DNA of 7,280 bases, taken from contig JBBRVU010000198.1 in NCBI GenBank assembly GCA_038246575.1, forward strand, positions 1 through 7,280, given 5' to 3'. The number at the start of each line of letters is the position of its first letter. Position 1 is the first letter of the stretch. This DNA is from JACCUZ01 sp038246575 (GTDB lineage Bacteria > Actinomycetota > Actinomycetes > JACCUZ01). Of this stretch, positions 1-6,431 are shown piece after piece. Below the pieces are notes generated by a model. That model was given only the letters and a program-made list of their open reading frames with translations. It was not told where the DNA came from and searched no databases. Made by a program: the position numbers and the translations under genes.

Positions 1-130
1 CGAACGGGCCAACGCGCTGCTCAAACGCAGCTGGAAAGCGCTCGAACGCGTCACCCTCGACCCGTGGAGAATCGGCGCCATCACCGCCGCCGCTCTCGTC
101 CTACTCCACCTTCAGCGGCCAGTCCGGTGA
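1..130 (+). CDS. DDE transposase, C-terminal end (partial, runs off the left edge)
   Basis: The frame starting at base 2 reads 42 codons to a TGA at 128-130. It begins ERANALLK, continues through a DPWRIGAI stretch and ends LLHLQRPVR. ERANALLK places a glutamate seven residues before a lysine, the E-(6)-K part of the Y-R-E-K signature of IS4/IS5-type transposases, so the first visible residue is probably the catalytic Glu of the DDE triad. Proteins of this type in actinobacteria commonly end with an ERAN...LK, PWR and LVLLH-like tail. The enzyme would cut and join the ends of its own element. The catalytic Asp residues and N-terminal HTH lie outside the window, so intactness cannot be judged. 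It is the only supported plus-strand gene here and marks the border of a mobile element. Confidence 0.85.
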   Translation, partial: ERANALLKRSWKALERVTLDPWRIGAITAAALVLLHLQRPVR

Positions 131-141
131 GAAAACCTCAC
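127..141. repeat. Short inverted repeat just after the transposase stop, possible IS end or hairpin
   Basis: GTGAG (127-131) and CTCAC (137-141) are perfect 5-bp arms around AAAAC, and the left arm overlaps the transposase stop codon. A short inverted sequence at this place could be a terminal repeat element or a small hairpin ending the transcript. The matching left IS end lies outside the window, so this cannot be decided here. Confidence 0.3.
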
Positions 142-410
142 AGGTCCCATGCAAGCGCGGAGGACGGGCCGGGAAAACCGCGTTCATCGCCGGGCGGTGT
201 GTCCACGTCGGCCAGCGTGGTCGGCGGCGGCTAATGATCGTCTTGGCTGTCCACAAGCGGAGCGTTTCCCGCGCCGGGGACTCGTTCATCCGCGCGTGCG
301 TGCTACGCGGGGTCAAGACCTCACGGATCCAAGGCGACCGCAACGTGGAGCGGCGGTGCCGGCTCGACGGCGCTGGATGGCTGCGGCAGCTGGGGCTGGC
401 GCCGGCGTGA
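131..410. other. IS right margin / non-coding stretch
   Basis: Between the transposase stop and the convergent vapC stop there are about 280 bases with no supported gene. A 58-codon plus-strand frame (ATG at 234, TGA at 408-410) is open, but its product is Arg-rich, has no recognisable motif and has no good ribosome site. The stretch is probably the outer part of the IS plus old flanking DNA. I could not see a target-site duplication. Confidence 0.4.
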
Positions 411-797
411 CTAGCGGCGCGACCGGACCTCCAGGCCGAACTTGACCGCGGCCTCGAGCAGGCGCGTGTCGTACGCGACGAGGACAACCGCGTCGAGTCG
501 GATTGCTGTGGCGAGATGGAGCGCGTCGAGGCTGCGCAGGGTTCGTCCCGGCAGCAGCCCCGCCTCCCAGAACTGCGACTGCCCTGGCTCGATGAGCGCC
601 ACCCCGGCCAGTGCGTCGGACACCGTGTGCTGCGGCACTTCGGCGCGGTCCGCGAGCCGACGCAGCTCGGTCTCGAGCAGTGCGCTGGAGCAGGGAGAGC
701 CCTCCACCATTCCGTCCAGAAAGTCCGCGACGGTCTCGGATCCGTCCCTATTGAGCAGTAGCTCGGCCGCTGCGGAGGTGTCGAGGCCGACGCTCAC
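411..797 (-). CDS. vapC: VapC-like PIN-domain ribonuclease toxin (module 1)
   Basis: This 128-aa protein has the length and motif order of a PIN-domain VapC. Asp6 sits in a GLDTS start motif, a Glu in LLETELRR (Glu42 or Glu44), Asp91 in SLDALHLATA and Asp110 in VAYDTRLL. These acidic residues would bind the Mg/Mn ions used for RNA cleavage; VapC toxins of known target cut tRNA or rRNA. The GTG start at 797 was chosen because the PIN fold begins at the following residues and because it overlaps the antitoxin stop as GTGA, the usual coupled TA junction. The frame stays open further upstream, but there it only shadows the antitoxin. The gene ends in TAG at 411-413, right after a normal PIN C-terminus. 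All active-site residues are present, so it is probably functional. The RNA target cannot be told. Confidence 0.9.
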   Translation of the reverse strand: MSVGLDTSAAAELLLNRDGSETVADFLDGMVEGSPCSSALLETELRRLADRAEVPQHTVSDALAGVALIEPGQSQFWEAGLLPGRTLRSLDALHLATAIRLDAVVLVAYDTRLLEAAVKFGLEVRSRR

Positions 798-1042
798 CCT
801 TCGTCGCGCAGGTCGTCGAGCAGCTCCTGCACCGACTCCTTCGCCCGCGCCCGCGGCAGCCCGGCGAAGCCGCCGCGGAGACGAGCCGGACGGATCCGGA
901 GGTCGACGGTGCGGTCCGGCGGTGACAGGACGGCGACCACGACACCGTGGTTGGTGATCTCGTACGTCGCTCCCGCGGCCACCTGCCGGAGCACCTCGGA
1001 GCTCCGGTTCCGCAGTTCTCGGTGGGCCAACCGTTCGGCCAT
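794..1042 (-). CDS. Phd/YefM-family antitoxin (partner of module-1 VapC)
   Basis: This 82-aa protein opens MAERLAHRELRNRSSEVLRQ and continues with GATYEITNHGVVVAVLSP, the typical N-terminal DNA-binding fold of Phd/YefM antitoxins. The C-terminal half is basic and then acidic (RARAKESVQELLDDLRDEG), as expected of the flexible tail that wraps the toxin. The frame could start upstream at 1135, but ATG 1042 matches the family start and has GGGAGG five bases before it. The stop TGA (794-796) overlaps the toxin GTG by 4 bp, so the two are translationally coupled with antitoxin first. The protein would neutralise the toxin and repress its own promoter. The family call is firm; specific regulation is inferred. 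Confidence 0.88.
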   Translation of the reverse strand: MAERLAHRELRNRSSEVLRQVAAGATYEITNHGVVVAVLSPPDRTVDLRIRPARLRGGFAGLPRARAKESVQELLDDLRDEG

Positions 1043-1047
1043 GCGAG

Positions 1048-1053
1048 CCTCCC
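1048..1053 (-). promoter_or_regulatory. Ribosome binding site of the module-1 antitoxin
   Basis: On the minus strand this reads GGGAGG, five bases before ATG 1042. It decides the start in favour of the 82-aa form over the longer open frame beginning at 1135. About 15 bases upstream, TACGGT (1067-1072) could be a -10 box, but I found no convincing -35. Confidence 0.6.
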
Positions 1054-1180
1054 GGGGGGTGTGGCAACCGTAGCGCGGACGGGGATCGCGCCCGGGTCGA
1101 TGGTTGAAGCGGCAGGTGCCATCGCACGAGTGCACCCGTGGCCGCCGGGCCGGTAGGAGCAGGAGAGCTGGAGCGGCGCC

Positions 1181-1372
1181 TCACGACGTCGCGGACTCGG
1201 CGTCGACCACCCACCCGTACCCCACCCGCTCCTGCTCCAGCCGCACGCTCGGCCCCAGCACCTCCTCGCCGAGGTCGCGGTAGAGCGCCGCCTAAGTGCG
1301 CCGAGCTGTGGTCGGCGGCTCCCGGGCGTAGGCGAGATGCGCAACGGCCTACCTGTCGCGGGTGCCGCTCTC
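1181..1372 (-). pseudogene. Decayed reading frame of unknown identity, two in-frame TAG codons
   Basis: One minus-strand frame has coding character but is interrupted. It reads GTRDR, TAG (1349-1351), AVAHLAYAREPPTTARRT, TAG (1292-1294), then AALYRDLGEEVLGPSVRL followed by EQERVGYGWVVDAESATS and TGA at 1181-1183. The last 36 codons have mixed, protein-like composition (LYRDLGEEVLGP, GYGWVVDAE) and third positions rich in G/C, unlike the Arg/Pro-rich shadow frames beside it. Both stops would become Gln with a single T-to-C change. It lies just downstream of the 197-aa gene pair on the same strand and may be the remains of a third gene of that operon. I do not recognise the family. With such a short stretch, chance cannot be excluded. 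Confidence 0.4.
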
Positions 1373-1964
1373 AGCCGATCAGCCGCGTCTCCCGTCTCGT
1401 GACGACGAAGTCGTTGAGCACGACTGGGGGGCCGTATTCGCGCAGGTAGCTGAACCGCTGCTCCGGCGGCTCCACCACGCGGTAGCCGCGTGGGCCGAGG
1501 TCGATCCCGGACTGCACCCAAGGGACGCTCGCCAGAGTGACCCGAAGCCGGTTGGGCCAGAAGAACACCGGGTGTACGAGCATCGCGACGACGAAGTCGT
1601 TACCGTCCTGGCGGCCGGGGAACAGCAGCGGGGCGCCGTTCGTCACCTGCCGCACCTCGGTGTGCGTAACGATGCCGCCGCCTTCGGCGACACCGACCTC
1701 GACCTCCACCTCGTGCACGACAACGAAGCCGGCCGCGAAGGTCGCCGTCCGCGGCTGGCCCAAGCTGGTCGGCCAGCGGATGGAGCACCAGGCGACCTCG
1801 CCACGGAGGCTGTGCCGGGACAGCGAGTCTCCCGCCCACGTCGTGAGGCTTGACTCGCTGATCGGCCCGGCGGCAAGAGCGTGCAGGCCAGCAAGATCCG
1901 ACGCCCGGATCGACGGGTCGAAGTCGGCGAAGGGCTGATGCGGTCCCGGCGGCATGGCGCTCAC
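1371..1964 (-). CDS. Unknown 197-aa protein, second member of a tandem paralogous pair
   Basis: I do not recognise the family. There is no signal peptide and no membrane helix; the protein looks soluble, with alternating hydrophobic beta-like stretches (FVVVHEVEVEVGV, NDFVVAMLV, VVLNDFVV). It matches the gene just upstream in several blocks: SIRW near residue 61, VHEV near 83, and RVVEPPEQRF...GPPVVL near 162-183. The GTG start at 1964 is preferred because it overlaps the upstream TGA as GTGA and makes both proteins 197 aa. An ATG at 1955, four bases after a GGTGAG, is the alternative and gives 194 aa. A 15-bp exact direct repeat (1401-1415 and 1587-1601) encodes NDFVV twice. The pair is presumably co-transcribed and may form a hetero-oligomer (inference). 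Confidence 0.75.
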   Translation of the reverse strand: MSAMPPGPHQPFADFDPSIRASDLAGLHALAAGPISESSLTTWAGDSLSRHSLRGEVAWCSIRWPTSLGQPRTATFAAGFVVVHEVEVEVGVAEGGGIVTHTEVRQVTNGAPLLFPGRQDGNDFVVAMLVHPVFFWPNRLRVTLASVPWVQSGIDLGPRGYRVVEPPEQRFSYLREYGPPVVLNDFVVTRRETRLIG

Positions 1965-2554
1965 CGGTCCCGGTCGGCGGCCCACGGCCGGCGGCCGAGG
2001 CTGCCGCCGGACGTGGCGGCATCTTGCACGAGCTCCTGCTCCGGCAGGACGACGGGGCCCTCGCCGGTCCAGTCGAACTGGTGCTGCGGTGGCACGATGC
2101 GCCGCATACCGCCACCCACGCGCGTCCGCGGCCAGCGAACCGGTGTCAGGGACGCGCGCATCACCGTGGCACCTTCCGGTGAGGAGGCGGGGCTGTAGTA
2201 GGTCACCCGGTAGTGCGCGTCGTCGTGCGGTCCCTCCCACACCGCCGCGGACCCGAAGTCCCAGGTGACCCAGTGATCGATGTGCCCTTGCTCGTCGACG
2301 TAGACGATGTCCAGGTGCACCTCCTGGTGCACCGTGAACGCACGCGCAACCGGGTCGACCTCGGGGAGTCCGAGGTCCCTGCTCCACCGGATCGATCCCC
2401 AGATCGAGCCGGCGAAAGCGGCAGCTCGCTCGGCGGAGCTACCCACGTACTCGTGCAATCCGGCGCGGGTGACCGGCGCGTCGAGCCGGTCGAGAAGGTC
2501 GGCGAGGGCGCGCAGGCCCGCTGCCGGCGACGATGTGAGAGCGCCCATCGGCAT
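1961..2554 (-). CDS. Unknown 197-aa protein, first member of a tandem paralogous pair
   Basis: No family is recognised. Residues 1-50 are Ala/Leu-rich and probably helical (GLRALADLLDRLD). From about residue 50 on, SIWGSIRW, a beta-like VHQEVHLDIVYVDEQGHIDH, AHYRVTYYSPASS and RRIVPPQHQF...GEGPVVLPEQ follow in order. The SIRW, VH-EV and PP-Q-F-GPVVL blocks recur at corresponding places in the next gene, so the two are diverged duplicates. The last 20 residues (DAATSGGSLGRRPWAADRDR) have no counterpart and look disordered. The frame is open up to 2602, but ATG 2554 has AGGA five bases upstream and starts where the paralogue starts. The TGA (1961-1963) overlaps the next GTG by 4 bp. No secretion or membrane signal is seen. 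A promoter would lie in 2555-2722. Confidence 0.75.
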   Translation of the reverse strand: MPMGALTSSPAAGLRALADLLDRLDAPVTRAGLHEYVGSSAERAAAFAGSIWGSIRWSRDLGLPEVDPVARAFTVHQEVHLDIVYVDEQGHIDHWVTWDFGSAAVWEGPHDDAHYRVTYYSPASSPEGATVMRASLTPVRWPRTRVGGGMRRIVPPQHQFDWTGEGPVVLPEQELVQDAATSGGSLGRRPWAADRDR

Positions 2555-2559
2555 CCTTG

Positions 2560-2563
2560 TCCT
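2560..2563 (-). promoter_or_regulatory. Ribosome binding site setting the start of the first 197-aa gene
   Basis: On the minus strand AGGA lies five bases before ATG 2554 (AGGACAAGG then ATG). It favours the 197-aa form over in-frame ATGs at 2602 and 2596, which lack a comparable site. Further upstream TTGACA (2640-2645, minus) looks like a -35 box, but no fitting -10 follows at 16-18 bp, so I do not call a promoter. Confidence 0.5.
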
Positions 2564-2694
2564 GGTCCGCGCGGAGGATCGTGCGTCGACCCGCATGTTC
2601 ACGATGCTCCGCCGCGGCCAGAGAGGGAAGTGGTGATGCTGTCAACTGAGCGGGCCGCGGCCTCGTCAGGTTGAGCGTCTATACCTGGCAGTGA

Positions 2695-2709
2695 TCGACA
2701 AGCTGTCGA
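2695..2709. repeat. Perfect 6-bp inverted repeat, operator or weak terminator hairpin
   Basis: TCGACA-AGC-TGTCGA is a perfect 6-bp stem with a 3-base loop, located 14 bases past the stop of the decayed zinc-ribbon gene and upstream of the 197-aa pair. No U-tract follows on the minus strand, so a classical intrinsic terminator is unlikely. A dimeric repressor site is possible. Confidence 0.35.
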
Positions 2710-2722
2710 ACGACTGCATCCG

Positions 2723-4432
2723 TCACACGTTCGGCTTGGCTGGCAGCGCGGCGTTCTCCGCGCTGATCTTCGCCTGCTCCACGGCCGACTCCCACGCCTG
2801 CTCGGCGCCGGGGAACTCCTTGGTGATCTGCTTCGACTCCGACGAGAACTTCTGCCAGCCAGGAGTGTCCTTGTAGTAGCAGGTCGTGCACCACTGCGAC
2901 TGCGATACCCCGTCGTAGGCGGCTTGGATGGCGCTGATCGCGCGGTCGACGACGCCGACCAGCCCGCTGTGCACGCCTTCGAGGCCTTCGGGCACGCTGA
3001 GGCCGTTGAGCGTGTCGCGAACGGTTGTCCGGTCCTAGCCGGCCTGCTGGAAGAAGGAGTACACCTCCTCGTACGTGACGAAGACGTCCGGGGACTCGAC
3101 CCGGTCGAGGAAGTCCTGGGCGTCGCCGCGAAGCGTGCTGTAGGTCCGCAGCTGCGCTCGCACTGCGCCCGCGTACTCCGTCAGCGCCTTGCTGTTGCCG
3201 TCCCGATCCTTGATCGCGTCAGCGTTGCGGGCGGCCCAGTCGCGCATGGCGTCGCCGGCCTTGGTGACGAGGCCGTCGATGTGGGTCAGGCGCGCGGGTC
3301 CCGGCCGCGGCCACGGTGGCCAGCGCCGGCGGGTTCGCCGGCAGGGCGGTCAGCGCGTCGCGCAACCGAGAGCGCTCGGCTACCCATGCGCCGAGGTCGT
3401 CGCGCGAGATGCTCGACAGCGTGGCAGTGCCGACGAGCACCTGCTGGACGGCGGTGACTGCCTTCGCCGCGTCGGAGCCCTAGGTCAGCGCCGGCAAAAC
3501 CACGCCGATGCGGCGCTGCAGCGAGGCGGCGCGGTCGCCGAGCGCGCTGACCTGCGCCGTGCGCTGCACCGTCGAGCCGGTGGTGAGGACGGCGGAGGTG
3601 TCGCTGGCGGCGGCGGCCACGGCTGAGTCGTCGAGCACGCCGGACAGGGCGGTGATCGCCCCGCTCGTGTCTGGCTGGCTCGCCGCAGCGTCGGCGTCGA
3701 CTGCGCCGAGGGCCTTGACCGCGTCCTTCGTGGCGGTTGCCGCTGCGTCGAGTTGGGGCTGCACACTGCCCCAGCGGTAGGCGTCCTTCGCCACGGGGGC
3801 GAGCGCCACCAGCTGGGTCAGCGTCTCGGCGTCAGCTTTCAGTACGTCGGCGCCGTCGCCGGCCAGCTCGCCTTCGGCCCGCTCCGCTGCTTGCTGCTGC
3901 CGTTGTACGTCGGGCAAGGCGGCGGCCGCGCCGGCGGCGAGGACTCCGATGTCGTCGAGGCTCTTCACCGCGGAAGCGGCGTCGAGTACGCCGACGTACC
4001 GAGCGGTTCCCGCCAGAATCGCCTCGTCGACGGGCTGGCTGCTATTGCTCCGGACAAGCCACAGCGCTCCAGCGGTGACGGCCACCAGCGCGGCGACGAC
4101 GGCGAGCACCAGCCAGCGTTGGTCGCGCATCCGCTCGGCGAGCCGCCCGGTGCGCGGGCCGCGAGCGTCCGGCGTGACTGCCGGGGGCTCGTCAGCGGTC
4201 TTGAAGCGCAGACGGAGAACTCCTGCTCCAGCGGACCGGGCTGCCGCGCGATGGTGACAGTCTCCGGTTCACTCGACGGCTCCGCTGCCGGCACGTCAGG
4301 GCGTGCGGTCGCACCGTCCAGTGCGTCGAGCCTTGCACCACAGGAAGCGCAGAAGTGGGCGCCGGCCCCGCGGGCAGCTCCGCAGTACGCGCAGAAGTGC
4401 GCCGTTTCGTGCTCGTCGATGATGTCGGACAT
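2723..4432 (-). pseudogene. Zinc-ribbon, single-pass membrane protein, broken by two TAGs and two frameshifts
   Basis: Joined, the pieces give about 569 aa. ATG 4432 (GGGGA upstream) starts MSDIIDEHETAHFCAYCG; Cys14/17 and Cys28/31 form a zinc ribbon, followed by a Pro/Ser/Glu linker. Near 4220 one base is missing (GAG GTT became GAG TT) and the frame shifts to VLRLRFKTADEPPA. Then come LAERMRDQRW and a membrane helix (WLVLAVVAALVAVTAGALWLV), so the ribbon would be cytoplasmic and the rest outside. An Ala/Asp-rich helical region runs to TAG at 3480-3482, continues in frame, shifts back near 3300-3302 (one extra C on the plus strand), runs to TAG at 3035-3037, and ends in SQSQWCTTCYYKDTPGWQKF and TGA 2723. 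Homology of meaning across every break shows it was one gene. The fragment from ATG 4130 (216 aa) is still open and could be made alone. The function is unknown; sensing or cell-envelope work is a guess. Confidence 0.75.
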
Positions 4433-4663
4433 GACGATCCCCGCTGACCTCGTCGCTCGCTTGGCAGCGTAGGGAGATCCGCGCAGGCAAGTAGGGGCAA
4501 TCGGCTCTTTCGTCCGATGTAGCCGCCGTCTCCGCGGACCGGGCTGCCCTGATCCGTTACGGGTCACGGCGGGCGAGCGCCCGTTGCGTGAGGCACCCCG
4601 TCGCCCACCCGAGAACGCTCGGGGCCAGGTAGATGACCGCGGCCCCCGCAAGGCTCCGGCCGC
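4433..4663. other. Intergenic region upstream of the zinc-ribbon gene
   Basis: These 231 bases separate the 567-aa gene from the zinc-ribbon start and should hold the latter's promoter. I see no convincing -35/-10 pair and no terminator. A hydrophobic minus-strand reading (GAAVIYLAPSVLGWATG, ending TAA at 4557-4559) crosses part of it but lacks a usable start codon. Confidence 0.4.
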
Positions 4664-6367
4664 TCAGTCCGCGCCCAGGTACAGATCCCGCATGCTCACC
4701 AGCTGCCGGCGCCGCTCGCTGACGAGGTAGCGGGGCGTGCCGACGCGCCCGTCGGACCACGCCTGCGCATCCGCGCCGAGCGCTCGCAGGTAGACCCCGG
4801 CGCGCCGACTTGCCTCGCCGACGTCGAACCACTCGCGCAGCGCCTTCGAGGTGATCCCGCCGCTGAGCTGACTGAAGCCGCGGTTCGCCTTCAACGCCAG
4901 CCAGAGGATGGCGGCCGCGGCGACGTCGGCCCGAGCCCGCCCGCCGAACACCGAAGGGTCGGCCAGCGCCGCGTCACGCAGCAACCGGCGCGCCGTGGTG
5001 CGGTACTCCGCGTCGAGCAGGTCGACGCAGCACGAGTCGATCAGCCGGTCCACCTCTGCCAACCGGCACTGGACGTCGTCGCCAAGGCCAGAAGCGTCGA
5101 ACGGCTCCGCCGGCAACGGCTCGGCATCCAGATCCGACAGGTGGTCCGCGCCGACGGTGTCGCTCAGCAGCCTCCGTACCCAGTCTTCATGGTTGAACAG
5201 GTGCTTCGACTGGGCGGACACGGCCGCCCACATCTCGGGCTCCAACGCGTTGACCGCACTCAGCGTCTGCTCGGTGAGTCCGGGGCGCAGGCCGCGTTCG
5301 GCGTCGCTGAACCGGATCACCCTGCGGAGGACGTGCGGGACGCGCTTGAAGTACGTGTCTCCGGCGAGCACGTTCTCGCCGAGCCAGTGCGCGAGCAGGA
5401 CCTCCACCGAGATGGGGCTCCAGCGCAACGGATCGCCCGGCCCGAACTCGCAGGCGAAGCGGAACAGCGTCTCGGCGACGTCCCGGTCCTCCGGGTCGAG
5501 GTCCGTCCCGTGCGCGGAAGCAAGGAGCCGGCCGGCGAGCCGCCAGAGGGCCTCGGCCGGCCAGTCGGGCCGTACGTAGCCGGTATCGCCGTCGGGGAGG
5601 TGGCGAAGCACCGACTCGATCAGGGCGCGGGTCATCGGCCAGTTGTCCGACACCAGCGGGGGAAACACGAGGTCGCCCTGCCGGATCGCGTCCGTGATGC
5701 GGGCGCGCGCGCTGCCCAGCGAGAGCTCGCGGACGGACGCGTCGGCGTCGCCGCGAGCAGCCTCGTGCAGCAGCTCGAGCGTCGCGTCGGCGGAGGCCGG
5801 CAGGACGAACGCGTCCTTGACGACCGTGCCGAGGTTGTGGTCGACGTACACGACGACGGTCAGGTCGCTGCCCGCCGGCGTGCGTACCGAGACCATGAGG
5901 TTGTCGCCGTCGGCGTACGGGTGGCTCATCACCGCCGCCCGTTCGGCCCTGAGCGGCTCGAGCCGCTCCAGCCAGGCCGGGAGCCGATGATGCCGGGTGG
6001 ACAGCTCACGCTCGATGCGCCGGCGAAGTACGTCGTCCGGTGCCAGCGCGGCGAGCGCGGTGAGCAGCCCGGTGGTCTCTCGGCGGCGGACGTCGATGAG
6101 TGCGGGAACAAGGTCCGCGAGGCTGGCTTCGGGGTAACCGCCGCCCCACGGCTGCGACGGCCGCGAGACCTGATCGAGCTGGGTTATCGCCAGTACCCCG
6201 CTGGCGAGGGTGAGCAGCGACAGCGGGTGGTCGTCGGCCAGCGCCTCCCGGACGTCGATGATCAGGTCCGGCTCTTCCTCCACCGACACCTCTGGCACCG
6301 CCCGCGGGGGTGCGGGGCGAACCTGCGGGCGGGACTGCTTGCGGGCTCGCTTGCGCTTCTTCGGCAC
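4664..6367 (-). CDS. Unknown 567-aa cytoplasmic protein, C-terminus resembling DUF6398
   Basis: This is the largest intact gene. The GTG start at 6367 has GGGG six bases before it. The N-terminus is strongly basic (PKKRKRARKQ), which suggests nucleic-acid or ribosome contact. Residues 30-140 are helical and Leu-rich. A conserved-looking beta block, VVVYVDHNLGTVVKDAFVLP, spans about 171-190. Residues 250-400 are helical with several Trp. The last part, from about 440 to 535 (CCVDLLDAEYRTTARRLLRD, then AAAAILWLALKANRGFSQL and SKALREWFDV), resembles the DUF6398 helical domain from memory. No membrane segment, ATPase loop or nuclease motif is visible. It lies 64 bp downstream of vapC2 on the same strand and may be read from the same transcript. 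Actinobacteria carry similar hypothetical proteins of this size. The biochemical role is unknown. Confidence 0.85.
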   Translation of the reverse strand: MPKKRKRARKQSRPQVRPAPPRAVPEVSVEEEPDLIIDVREALADDHPLSLLTLASGVLAITQLDQVSRPSQPWGGGYPEASLADLVPALIDVRRRETTGLLTALAALAPDDVLRRRIERELSTRHHRLPAWLERLEPLRAERAAVMSHPYADGDNLMVSVRTPAGSDLTVVVYVDHNLGTVVKDAFVLPASADATLELLHEAARGDADASVRELSLGSARARITDAIRQGDLVFPPLVSDNWPMTRALIESVLRHLPDGDTGYVRPDWPAEALWRLAGRLLASAHGTDLDPEDRDVAETLFRFACEFGPGDPLRWSPISVEVLLAHWLGENVLAGDTYFKRVPHVLRRVIRFSDAERGLRPGLTEQTLSAVNALEPEMWAAVSAQSKHLFNHEDWVRRLLSDTVGADHLSDLDAEPLPAEPFDASGLGDDVQCRLAEVDRLIDSCCVDLLDAEYRTTARRLLRDAALADPSVFGGRARADVAAAAILWLALKANRGFSQLSGGITSKALREWFDVGEASRRAGVYLRALGADAQAWSDGRVGTPRYLVSERRRQLVSMRDLYLGAD

Positions 6368-6431
6368 CGGTCGCCCCAGTGGGTTCCGTCGGGTCAGGGC
6401 ACCGCCATGCTCCCCGGCCGCGGCCCGCCCG

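Noticed and set aside
234..410. A 58-codon plus-strand frame after the transposase
   Set aside because: No ribosome site, no motif and Arg-rich composition; it probably stays open only because of GC content.
442..957. A 171-codon Ser/Arg-rich plus-strand frame
   Set aside because: It lies opposite the well-supported VapC and Phd genes and has the composition of an antisense shadow.
1292..3482. TAG reassigned as a sense codon in this organism
   Set aside because: Kept only as a low-probability alternative: vapC module 1 uses TAG as a proper stop at a normal terminus, and the gene with two of the internal TAGs also has frameshifts, as expected of a pseudogene.
3753..4472. A 239-codon plus-strand open frame opposite the zinc-ribbon gene
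   Set aside because: Antisense shadow. The minus strand shows CxxC pairs and a clear membrane helix, while the plus frame has no recognisable features.
4557..4672. A hydrophobic minus-strand reading (GAAVIYLAPSVLGWATG) possibly a small membrane protein
   Set aside because: It has no ATG, GTG or TTG start near the hydrophobic part and overlaps the end of the 567-aa gene. It could be a remnant, but the evidence is too thin.
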